Positions 9,178 to 17,586 of a stretch of DNA of 64,000 nt are shown piece by piece. Source of the stretch: Photobacterium sanguinicancri (lineage in GTDB: Bacteria; Pseudomonadota; Gammaproteobacteria; Enterobacterales; Vibrionaceae); assembly GCF_024346675.1 (NCBI RefSeq), contig NZ_AP024851.1, positions 806,001 to 870,000 on the forward strand, given 5' to 3'. How positions within the stretch are numbered: the first letter of the stretch is position 1; each line of letters begins with the position of its first letter. The notes under the pieces were generated by a model that saw only the letters and a list, made by a program, of their open reading frames with translations, was not told the DNA's origin and made no database searches. The translations under genes and the position numbers were made by a program.

Positions 9178-9419
9178 TGTTCTTCCTACAAAATCTATAG
9201 CGTCGTTATCCGTGAATTTAACCAGCAAAAATCATCAGTGACTTATTTAGCTTGCTATTGCCCGTTTAGACATAAAGTAAGCCGCTGATTCTTTGCCATA
9301 ACGCGATGACGATTTTGCATTACGTTAATCGCTTCATTCTGCTTTTATTGCAACATATCATCATTCGCGAATAAATATCATTTAGATCATTGTGTTTTAA
9401 GCGATCGTTAGGGATTAAC

Positions 9420-11480
9420 ATGCCAAGCAATAAAAATAACAACCAGAACCCAAACCACTCTTGTGAACCGTTTCGCCAATCAATACGTTTATCGACCCTC
9501 AGCTTTTCAATTGCTGCAGCACTGGTATGTCAGCCCGTTGTCGCCGAGGTAACACAAACGGACACTTCTCATATGGAGGAAGTCATCGTATGGGGTGCGA
9601 AAGTGTCAAGCTCTTCCGAGTTTTTAGGTGATGAAGACATCTCCGTAAAACAAGCCGATCACCTTTCAGATTTGCTGCGGGATATTCCAGGTGTCGATGT
9701 AGGTGGAACCCATTCGGTCAACCAACGTATTAATATTCGTGGCTTTAACGAAACCGATTTAGATATCCGTCTTGATGGTGCATCTCAGTACGCCAACATG
9801 TTTCACCACATTGGTAACCTCACACTGAACCCAGACATCATTAAGGCCGTAGACATTCAGGTTGGTGCGAATTCGGTGATTAGTGGTGGTCTTGGTGGCG
9901 CAGTTCACTTTGAAACCAAGAATGCGAAAGACTTACTTCGTCCAGGCGAAAAATATGGTGCACGTGTTTTCGGTGGATACGCCAGCAATGATGCGCAGCA
10001 AGGATCTACGACTGTTTACGGGCAATTAACAGATAGCATCGATGCGATGCTTTATGGCTACATGATCAAACGTGGCAACTTTAAAGATGGTGAAGGGAAC
10101 GAAACGATTGGTGCCGAAGGTAAAGTCAAAAATATGTTGGCTAAACTTGGCTGGGAACCGACAGATAACCAGCGCCTTGAGCTTACCTATGACCGCTACC
10201 GTGACAAAGGTGATTACAGCCCTCGTCCCGATATGTCAGGAGGTGCTAATAATGCACTGTCTAAAACAACCTTGATCCCCACTCAGTATGATCGCGACAC
10301 CGTTACGCTCAACCATCAATACGATCACAGTGAACATTTTGGCATTAAAACCAGCTTGTACAGAAATACAATTGATCTTGAGCGTGACGAATCTGCAATC
10401 CCTGGTCGCTGGCCGGGTAACCGCCGCTCAGTCAATAGTGCTATTAACACCAATACAGGTGCCCGTGTTACAGCAACGACCGATATGGCATTAGGATCAA
10501 TTCGAAACGGCTTTACTTACGGCGTTGACTATAATCAGCAAGAGAGCAAAAGCCAGTACGGCTCTGCGGATGAACTAAAAGAAAAAGGCACAACAAGTGC
10601 CATTTTTGTACAAGATAAAATCCAGATCACTGATGCGTTCTCAGTAACACCTGGGATTCGTTACGATCACTTTAAACGTGATGCATTCACCAGCAATCAA
10701 TCTTTTAGCGACATAACGTGGGCGTTAGCGGCAGACTATACACTGAATGATAACGTCACCTTCTTTGCCAGTACACGTTCATTGTTTAAAGCACCGCAAT
10801 TATTAGAGTCCTTTATTAAATATCAGGAAGTGGCTTACCTTGCAGAAGACATCAAAGCGCAGACGGGGCTAAACACCCAAGGGGGCGTAAAGCTAAACTA
10901 CGACATAGGCATGCACAGTTTCGCCTCCAATATCACGATATTCAAAACCGACTTAAAAGATCACCTGCAAACAAGCTATAACGGCCCTAAACGACAATAC
11001 GATATTCATAACAATGGTGATGCCGAAATCAAAGGGTTTGAAGCCAGCTTCTTCTACGGTTATGACGCGTTTAGTTCTAAATTATCTTATGCAAAATCTG
11101 ATAATGAAAATACCACCAACAATACACCGATTCTCGACGGTAATAAGCGCAGCACGGACATGGGTGACAGTATCAACCTAAGCCTTGATTACACTGTATA
11201 TGACCTCGACCTATACCTAGGCTGGCGTTCTCAGTTTGTATTGGAAGAGGATAAAGTAATGGCGGGGACTGCACCAAAAGCCGCTTATAACGTCCATAAC
11301 CTGTTCGCGCAATGGGCGCCGCATCAAGTTGATGGTTTAGTGATGACCTTTGGTATCGACAACGTATTCGATTCACAGTACGCATCGCACGCTTCTCGCA
11401 CGGGCTCTGCACGTTCTATCGACTTAACGGATAATGAACCAGGTAGAAGTGTAAAAGTCTCGGCGGCTTACCAATTCTAG
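9420..11480 (+). CDS. TonB-dependent outer-membrane receptor
   Basis: 686-aa outer-membrane receptor. It has a signal peptide ending near residue 42, a TonB box EEVIVW (53-58), a plug domain with INIRGF and SGGLGGAVHFE motifs (about 75-190), and a 22-strand type barrel ending in the classic terminal Phe (VSAAYQF). The start at 9420 was chosen over 9390 because AGGGA lies just upstream. Substrate is unknown; divergence from an AraC regulator suggests a ferric siderophore. I could not find a convincing Fur box in the AT-rich intergenic region, only a weak match near 9370-9395. Confidence 0.88.
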   Translation: MPSNKNNNQNPNHSCEPFRQSIRLSTLSFSIAAALVCQPVVAEVTQTDTSHMEEVIVWGAKVSSSSEFLGDEDISVKQADHLSDLLRDIPGVDVGGTHSVNQRINIRGFNETDLDIRLDGASQYANMFHHIGNLTLNPDIIKAVDIQVGANSVISGGLGGAVHFETKNAKDLLRPGEKYGARVFGGYASNDAQQGSTTVYGQLTDSIDAMLYGYMIKRGNFKDGEGNETIGAEGKVKNMLAKLGWEPTDNQRLELTYDRYRDKGDYSPRPDMSGGANNALSKTTLIPTQYDRDTVTLNHQYDHSEHFGIKTSLYRNTIDLERDESAIPGRWPGNRRSVNSAINTNTGARVTATTDMALGSIRNGFTYGVDYNQQESKSQYGSADELKEKGTTSAIFVQDKIQITDAFSVTPGIRYDHFKRDAFTSNQSFSDITWALAADYTLNDNVTFFASTRSLFKAPQLLESFIKYQEVAYLAEDIKAQTGLNTQGGVKLNYDIGMHSFASNITIFKTDLKDHLQTSYNGPKRQYDIHNNGDAEIKGFEASFFYGYDAFSSKLSYAKSDNENTTNNTPILDGNKRSTDMGDSINLSLDYTVYDLDLYLGWRSQFVLEEDKVMAGTAPKAAYNVHNLFAQWAPHQVDGLVMTFGIDNVFDSQYASHASRTGSARSIDLTDNEPGRSVKVSAAYQF

Positions 11481-11505
11481 ATTGATAACACATAAATTTA
11501 GCTAT

Positions 11506-11537
11506 AAAAAAACCAGCCAACAGGCTGGTTTTTCTTT
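11506..11537. terminator. bidirectional terminator
   Basis: Stem AACCAGCC (11511-11518), loop AACA, GGCTGGTT (11523-11530), with A residues on the left and T residues on the right. It can end both the plus-strand receptor gene and the minus-strand helicase gene. Confidence 0.85.
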
Positions 11538-11579
11538 ATTCAACTCTCAAGTATTGATCCTAAGAAAGCATCGTACTTG

Positions 11580-12917
11580 TTAATCTTCAGAGCTTGGGTT
11601 TGCAGGCTTACGCTTTTTAGGCATAAACACATTGTCACCCACAGCCACGTTATCGTAAAAGCGCTTATCGACTTTTTTCTTCGCTTTAGGTGCTGTTGAT
11701 TTTTTCGCAGCTTCTGGCTTGTTTGTTGTTTTTTTCTTAACAAACTTCTTCTTAGGAGCTGGTTTAAGCCCCTTAAACTTACCTTCTAGACCTTCCATTG
11801 TTGTGAATGAAATATCTTGCTGTAAGTAAGCCTCTACATTCTTGAAGCTGCGCCAGTCTTTAGGGCCAACTAAAGAAATTGCATCACCTTTGTTCCCAGC
11901 GCGGCCTGTACGGCCTACACGGTGAACGTATTCCTCAGCGTGTTTCGGCATATCGAAGTTAATCACGTGAGAAACATTATCGATATCAAGACCACGCGAA
12001 GCCACATCTGTCGTCACAAGGATCTTATGACATACACGCTCAAACTGGCTCATGATGCTGTTACGTTGTGTTTGGTTCAAGTCACCGCTAAGTGCGACAG
12101 CTTTCAGTTGACGCTCGTTAAGCTCTTTTGTTAAGCGCTCTGTATCAACACGTGTCGCGGTGAAAATAATAACTTGCTTGTAATCTTCCGTTTCTAGGAT
12201 TTTATCCAGTAGTGCTTGTTTATGATCTAGGTGATCACACAGCATGAAACGTTGAGTAATATCTTTGTGTTCTTCTGCTGAACTACCAACAGCAAGCTGC
12301 TTTGGTGCATCTAGCATGTCTGTTGCGATATCCAACACATCGTTATGGTCAAGTGTTGCTGAGAACATCAATGTTTGACGACGACGGTGGTTAGCGGCAT
12401 TGTGAATGCTGCGTAAATGCGCTTCAAAGCCAAGATCAAGCATACGGTCAGCTTCATCAAGGATCAGCATTTCTAGACCATCAAGGTAAGTACTTTTATG
12501 CTCTAGGTGATCAGCTAAACGACCAGGTGTTGCCACAACAAACATTGGGTCATCACGCAGTGCTTTTACTTGATCGTTAAAGTTTTCGCCACCAACAATC
12601 AAAGTACCATCATACGGAGTACCCGCATTTAGTGTACGTAGTTGAGCAAATACTTGCTTAGCTAGCTCACGCGTCGGCGTTAAAATAAGCACTCGAGGGT
12701 CACGACGAGTAAAAGGCTTACTACGGTACATACGCTGCATTGCAGGCAATAAGAATGCGAGAGTTTTACCAGAGCCTGTTTTTGATGAGGCCAACAAATC
12801 CTTACCAAGCATGGCAATTGGAATAGCTTGTTGTTGAATTTCAGTCGCTTGATCAAACCCTAGGTCGTTGATTTTCTTTAACAGTCGTTGGTCTAATCCA
12901 AGATCTTTAAAATGCAA
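11580..12917 (-). CDS. DEAD-box ATP-dependent RNA helicase
   Basis: 445-aa RNA helicase with all motifs in order: Q motif, Walker A (SSKTGSGKT), PTRELA, TPGR, DEAD (LILDEADRMLD), SAT, then the second RecA domain with TDVASRGLDI and HRVGRTGRAG. The C-terminal 70 residues are Lys-rich and probably disordered, which suits RNA binding. Overall organisation resembles SrmB/RhlE-type helicases involved in ribosome assembly or cold growth, but I cannot assign the exact subfamily. It is convergent with the TonB receptor and divergent from the yjdF-like gene. Confidence 0.92.
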   Translation of the reverse strand: MHFKDLGLDQRLLKKINDLGFDQATEIQQQAIPIAMLGKDLLASSKTGSGKTLAFLLPAMQRMYRSKPFTRRDPRVLILTPTRELAKQVFAQLRTLNAGTPYDGTLIVGGENFNDQVKALRDDPMFVVATPGRLADHLEHKSTYLDGLEMLILDEADRMLDLGFEAHLRSIHNAANHRRRQTLMFSATLDHNDVLDIATDMLDAPKQLAVGSSAEEHKDITQRFMLCDHLDHKQALLDKILETEDYKQVIIFTATRVDTERLTKELNERQLKAVALSGDLNQTQRNSIMSQFERVCHKILVTTDVASRGLDIDNVSHVINFDMPKHAEEYVHRVGRTGRAGNKGDAISLVGPKDWRSFKNVEAYLQQDISFTTMEGLEGKFKGLKPAPKKKFVKKKTTNKPEAAKKSTAPKAKKKVDKRFYDNVAVGDNVFMPKKRKPANPSSED

Positions 12918-13203
12918 AATGATGCTCCGGTAAAAACGCCTACAGCGTTATAGATGTACAAATTTATTAATTACTCACCCATTGTGACAACGGTCACGCT
13001 AGAGTGAAAAATGTTAGCAACGGATTATAACACAAATTGTTAGGCGATAATCTAGTGTAAAGTTTAGAAAAGTAAGTTATTTCCCTCAATTACAGCCCAT
13101 AACAATCGATACAGCAATCTAAAACAATGAGAGATAGGACATTCCTTAACAAGCACATTTTTGCCATAGTTAGCAATATCTTATAGGTATAGGGAATTAC
13201 ACA

Positions 13204-13815
13204 ATGAAGTTTTTGCCGTCAAGCCTTCCCCATTACTTAGCCGTAATTTTCAGTATTCTGTTTATTGTGCTCGGGATAAATCCCGTTTTTCGTGAAGTTT
13301 GGGTGGCAGAGGTTGTTCCAGTTGTATTCATCTTTTTATTTCTGGTTGTTACCTATTCTAGGTTTCAGTTTAGCAATACCGCATACATTCTGATGTTTTG
13401 CTGGCTTATTGGTCACACTGTGGGCGCACACTATACGTTCGCACATGTTCCTTTCGATTGGTTTAATAACCTATTGGGCACAGAGCGCAACATGTTTGAT
13501 CGTGTCGCACACTTCTCGGTTGGCTTTTACGCTTTTCCTATCGCGGAATGGCTCGTAAGGCGTGGCGAATGTAAGCCGAAACTCGCCGCTTTTTTCGCCT
13601 TGTTTGCGATTATGGCGATTGCGGCAGGCTATGAGATCATCGAATGGTGGTATGCGATCATCGCTGGAGGAGATGCAGGGATCGAGTTTTTAGGGTCTCA
13701 GGGTGATATCTGGGATGCGCAAAAAGATATGCTGGCTGATACCTTAGGCGCCGTGTTTAGTTTGGTACTGTTCTTTAAATTAAAACCCTTCTCAGATCCC
13801 AAGGTTATACGCTAA
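13204..13815 (+). CDS. yjdF: DUF2238/YjdF-like inner-membrane protein
   Basis: 203-aa membrane protein with about six hydrophobic helices. It matches the DUF2238 (YjdF) family of unknown function: conserved FDRVAHFSVGF, AGYEIIEWW and a QGDIWDAQKDMLADTLGA block with charged residues placed inside the membrane region. Length is close to E. coli YjdF (209 aa). It is monocistronic, bounded by a terminator. Confidence 0.85.
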   Translation: MKFLPSSLPHYLAVIFSILFIVLGINPVFREVWVAEVVPVVFIFLFLVVTYSRFQFSNTAYILMFCWLIGHTVGAHYTFAHVPFDWFNNLLGTERNMFDRVAHFSVGFYAFPIAEWLVRRGECKPKLAAFFALFAIMAIAAGYEIIEWWYAIIAGGDAGIEFLGSQGDIWDAQKDMLADTLGAVFSLVLFFKLKPFSDPKVIR

Positions 13816-13843
13816 TACAATTGCGATAAAACCATATAAAGAA

Positions 13844-13875
13844 GAAGCCAGATGTCTCAGCATCTGGCTTCTTTC
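13844..13875 (+). terminator. terminator after yjdF-like gene
   Basis: Stem GAAGCCAGATG (13844-13854), loop TCTCAG, CATCTGGCTTC (13861-13871), then T residues. The opposite strand also has TTCTTTAT after the stem, so it may serve the convergent gene as well. Confidence 0.8.
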
Positions 13876-13922
13876 ATTGAATCTCTTGTTATCCGCACCG
13901 CAAAAATCGATAACATTAGCGA

Positions 13923-14870
13923 TTAAGTAAACTCAGCAGCCACAAAACGATTTCGTCCTTGCTCTTTGGCCTTATATAACACCTTATCAACGATCTGGTA
14001 CATGTTCTCAGGCGTTTCTAACCCTGTAGGTACCCAAGCGACCATTCCTTGGCTGACGGTGATGATATTAGAAGTGGTAGATTTAGAATGCGGGATCTCA
14101 AGTCTTTTGATACATTGCTTTAAACGTTCACACTCTTTAACGGCTTGGGTTTTATCACAGTTACTGATCAAAACAACAAACTCTTCACCACCGTAACGCG
14201 CAGCAAGTTCACCAGCTCGGCTAAAGGTAGATTTAAGCTCCCCCGCCACCAGCTGTAAACAACGGTCACCTTCTAAGTGGCCATAGTAATCATTAAAGGG
14301 TTTAAAGTGATCAACGTCGATCATAATGATCGTTAAAGAAAAGTTGTTACGACCATGCATCGAAATAAATTCAGCCAACTTTTGATCTAAGTAACGCCTA
14401 TTCGCAAGCTTTGTTAAACCATCTTCATTCACTTGTTGTGAAAGTAATCCGTTAGCCTGCTCTAATTTAACTGACGCTTCTTTCAATTTATGTCGCATAT
14501 GCGCAATACGCTGCATCGCTTTTAATTTTGAGGCCAGCACAATTTTATTAACGGGTTTAACGAGGTAATCGTCACCACCCATATCAATAGCTTTTGCGAT
14601 CATTTCAGGCTCGTCATGCCCACTTAAGAAGATAATAGGTACCCACTCTTCATGCTGCTGACGTAACTCTTTTGCAACATCAACGCCGCTCATATCTGGC
14701 ATGCTAATGTCGAGTAACACAAGATCAGGATCAAATAACGGGTATTTCTCGATGGCTTCATGCCCAGAGCCTACAGCTTCAACAACATGACCAAGACGCT
14801 GTAATCGCATTGCCAGTTGCATCCGCTCTAAATGAACATCATCAACTAATAAAACACGCATTGCTTCCAT
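13923..14870 (-). CDS. response regulator with GGDEF diguanylate cyclase domain
   Basis: 315-aa protein with an N-terminal receiver domain and a C-terminal GGDEF domain, so it probably makes cyclic di-GMP when phosphorylated. Receiver residues are D10/D11 (LLVDD), phospho-acceptor D54 (LLDISMP) and K105 in LVKP. The active-site loop is GGEEF (227-231), a catalytically competent variant. The product-inhibition site five residues before it reads RAGE (218-221), that is RxxE and not RxxD, so feedback inhibition may be weakened. No cognate kinase gene is adjacent. Confidence 0.9.
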   Translation of the reverse strand: MEAMRVLLVDDVHLERMQLAMRLQRLGHVVEAVGSGHEAIEKYPLFDPDLVLLDISMPDMSGVDVAKELRQQHEEWVPIIFLSGHDEPEMIAKAIDMGGDDYLVKPVNKIVLASKLKAMQRIAHMRHKLKEASVKLEQANGLLSQQVNEDGLTKLANRRYLDQKLAEFISMHGRNNFSLTIIMIDVDHFKPFNDYYGHLEGDRCLQLVAGELKSTFSRAGELAARYGGEEFVVLISNCDKTQAVKECERLKQCIKRLEIPHSKSTTSNIITVSQGMVAWVPTGLETPENMYQIVDKVLYKAKEQGRNRFVAAEFT

Positions 14871-15135
14871 GAAAGCATCCTATTGATATAAATCGATTTG
14901 TATATTTATATTTATAGCACATATATGTACGTATCTTCAGTTATGTCCCTACATCGTCTATTTTCTGCACTTCAGCGTGACCTAGATTGCAGTTTTACAC
15001 TCAAAGAAGTGCGACTCTTCGCCGCTTTAGCCATCATATGATGTGAATAGCCAATAAAATAAACATCTTATTGACTTTTGTCAGAGGGGCTTTAGGATTC
15101 TCCTCCTTATTTATACTAAGCTGTAGGAACTCTCT

Positions 15136-15588
15136 ATGTCTGAGATCGAGAAAAAAGACGAGCAAATCGTTGAAGAAACAAAACTATCATTGGATGACTG
15201 TTCACCAGAACTTCGTCAAGTAGCGGCGTTTGAGGAAGTTCCTGAAGAGCTAATCGAAATGCTTGTTAGCGTTTATAACGTATCAGAAGCATCATCTCGC
15301 GCATCGTGGAACACACTACCAGGTAGTGCACAAAACGTTCTTGATAACTTCGAACAATTCCACGCACTTGTTGCACTTAGCCAAACATACTCTGGTGTTG
15401 ATTTCCTTGGTGAATTCCAAGATACCAAACTGCCAGAAGAAATGAGCGCTGAAGAGCAAGAAGATTACAAAGCAGTACTATTAGACAAAGTACTAACAAA
15501 CTGCGTGAAGGATTTGACTAAGCAGCTTAAGCAAGCACGTCGTAATCCACCAATGAAGCGTGAATTCCAGGAAATTTTCAAAAAATAA
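15136..15588 (+). CDS. acidic conserved hypothetical protein, 150 aa
   Basis: I do not recognise a functional family; it resembles a vibrio-restricted DUF (possibly DUF3069, not certain). The protein is acidic, has no signal peptide or membrane segment, and is predicted mostly helical, with charged ends (EKKDEQIVEE at the start and a basic REFQEIFKK tail). Good codon adaptation and a terminator directly after the stop suggest a well-expressed gene. The start ATG has AGGA about 9 bases upstream. Confidence 0.75.
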   Translation: MSEIEKKDEQIVEETKLSLDDCSPELRQVAAFEEVPEELIEMLVSVYNVSEASSRASWNTLPGSAQNVLDNFEQFHALVALSQTYSGVDFLGEFQDTKLPEEMSAEEQEDYKAVLLDKVLTNCVKDLTKQLKQARRNPPMKREFQEIFKK

Positions 15589-15635
15589 TCCTGCGATACC
15601 AATTTGATTGAGTCATTGATCTATGGGTATTATTT

Positions 15636-15660
15636 AAAGGGAAGGAAACTTCCCTTTATG
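15636..15660 (+). terminator. terminator after the 150-aa gene
   Basis: Stem AAAGGGAAG (15636-15644), loop GAAA, CTTCCCTTT (15649-15657). A GNRA-type tetraloop on a 9-bp stem with a short T run. Confidence 0.7.
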
Positions 15661-15816
15661 TTCACTATCCTGTAACTTCATCTTTAACGCGTCAAAATGA
15701 CGACAAACCACTATGCCGTACACGACTATTCAAGTCTCAAGTCGTCGATACCAGATCATAGCACTGCCTTAACTAGGTAACCCTGCCTTACCGTTAACTA
15801 TAGCGATGTTTGAAAT

Positions 15817-17094
15817 ATGTCTCAGGCTGAACAAGTCAAATTTCCCACCGGTGTTTACTTTATTCCAAGCCTTGGCATCATCAAATCCAGTAACGCAACA
15901 CAGGCTCTTAACCAATCTGAACAACTCATCCTTTCTTATTTGTTAGAGCACAACCAGCGGCCCGCAACGAAACAAGACCTTATTGAAGCCGGTTGGCCGA
16001 AACGTGAAGTGACAGAAGCGTCACTTTTCCAAGTTATTCGCTCAATACGCGTTAAGCTACAAGAGTCGAATAAAGGCGAAGTCATTGAAACGATCCCACG
16101 ATTAGGCTATCAGATCTGCACGTTCGAAATTCAGACCTTTGACATGGCAGATCTAAATCCACTCGAAAAAATAAAACAAAAATCAAAGCAGTTAAAATAT
16201 TTTCTGCTCGGTATGCTTATCCTATTTTGCGCTATTCTCGCCACTATAAAATATATGGATGAACCCAGTGTAGATGACTTACCTTTTGAATCACGCTTAA
16301 CCTCGCTTGATAGCAATAATGTACTTGTTATAGGGGGAGATGAAGATGTCCTTAATGATTTAACAAGTAAGGTTACTACGCTTTATCAATCATATAATGC
16401 ACTACACAGCCCAAATCATTTGGAAAACCGCCGTATATTTATTTATAAAAATAATGATATTTATTCGGTCGCTTGGTGTAAGCAAGATCAAGACAATTAC
16501 TGCATTAAAGGAACAGAGCTATCTTACAGCATGCGCTTAGAAGAATGGCCGACCTTTCAAAACTATATTCTAAGCAACAAGGGTGAATTAATCGACACAC
16601 CTAAAATTCAAACAGATTTCACCCGTCAACCCGCGGCAAAAGTGTATTTAAACTATATTGATGACTCAGTAATTCAATCAAAAGTGATCCATTACTTCAT
16701 TTCAAATGAACCTAATAATGAATTTAAGTATTCTTCTATGTCTTTCATTGCGAGTAAGCAGCAGGATTTACATCAAGTTCTATCAATAAAAGCGGCGAAC
16801 TACCAAGTCATTCCCACACAAGATATTCCTAACGTTATCGCTCGGGTGAAAATCATGCCAGAGATGTTCCACTGGGCCTATCAACCGACAGGCACAACAG
16901 GCCTAAACAAAGATTCACTCGCACTAGAGAATGAACGACATGAGCAAGTGGTTTATGAGGGGCGTAACGTTGTATATAACCACTTACTTTATCATCACAA
17001 TCACTTAAGCTTAATTTTTAGCGCTAACGCTGGCTTGTACTGGCTCCATTCAAACAAACAGCAAGATGTATTATTTAAAGCCACGGTAGACTAA
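15817..17094 (+). CDS. ToxR/CadC-like transmembrane transcriptional regulator
   Basis: 425-aa protein with an N-terminal winged helix of the Trans_reg_C type (about residues 25-105, including SLFQVIRSIRVKL recognition helix and IPRLGYQI wing), one transmembrane helix (about 127-146) and a C-terminal periplasmic domain of about 275 residues. This is the ToxR/CadC/TcpP architecture: a membrane-bound transcription factor with an external sensor. The sensor domain is not recognised. Its 3' end overlaps the convergent minus-strand gene by 24 bp. The target genes are unknown. Confidence 0.85.
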   Translation: MSQAEQVKFPTGVYFIPSLGIIKSSNATQALNQSEQLILSYLLEHNQRPATKQDLIEAGWPKREVTEASLFQVIRSIRVKLQESNKGEVIETIPRLGYQICTFEIQTFDMADLNPLEKIKQKSKQLKYFLLGMLILFCAILATIKYMDEPSVDDLPFESRLTSLDSNNVLVIGGDEDVLNDLTSKVTTLYQSYNALHSPNHLENRRIFIYKNNDIYSVAWCKQDQDNYCIKGTELSYSMRLEEWPTFQNYILSNKGELIDTPKIQTDFTRQPAAKVYLNYIDDSVIQSKVIHYFISNEPNNEFKYSSMSFIASKQQDLHQVLSIKAANYQVIPTQDIPNVIARVKIMPEMFHWAYQPTGTTGLNKDSLALENERHEQVVYEGRNVVYNHLLYHHNHLSLIFSANAGLYWLHSNKQQDVLFKATVD

Positions 17095-17373
17095 GTAGAT
17101 ACCGACAGCAATCAATGTCCCTGGAATTAAAATACTCCACATGATCCCGGTCCAAACTAATCCCCACAGTATTGCAGCAGCAATAAGGAAAACAGCGGCA
17201 GTTTTTAGCGCATCTTTCCAATGCCCACTCATCACAATATCGATAAGGCCTGTAACCCCAAGCACAATGAGCAAGCCAGGCCACCACCATTGCGTTAGGT
17301 ATAACAAGCCAAATCCAATAAGAAACACACCAGAAGAGATCCCATCTCTACCCTTCGTTTTCATACCAAACAT
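17071..17373 (-). CDS. small polytopic membrane protein, LiaF/DUF5668-like
   Basis: 100-aa protein with three to four hydrophobic helices (FLIGFGLLYLTQWWWPGLL, TAAVFLIAAAILWGLVW, then ILIPGTLIAVGIYLVYRG). It resembles the short membrane domain found in LiaF/DUF5668 proteins; the function is unknown. ATG at 17373 is preceded by AGAGGAGA, so I prefer it to the in-frame start at 17394. The stop codon lies inside the 3' end of the convergent ToxR-like gene. Confidence 0.72.
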   Translation of the reverse strand: MFGMKTKGRDGISSGVFLIGFGLLYLTQWWWPGLLIVLGVTGLIDIVMSGHWKDALKTAAVFLIAAAILWGLVWTGIMWSILIPGTLIAVGIYLVYRGFK

Positions 17374-17586
17374 GTCTTCTCCTCTTATGAACAATCATTA
17401 ACTGTCTACTATAGACTGATCACTTTTCAGTGCTAACTCACCCCACATCAATAAACAATACAGGGTTAAGCTGTGGTTATTACTACCATTTCGTCAAGAT
17501 GTGATCTGCGCATCTCATGTTATAATTATTAAATAATAAAAATCACTCACCCTTTCCACTATCCAACAAGCAGGCATGTCGCTCCA

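Noticed and set aside
9360..9400. Possible Fur box between the AraC gene and the TonB receptor
   Set aside because: Best match to the 19-bp consensus is about 9 positions, too weak in an AT-rich region.
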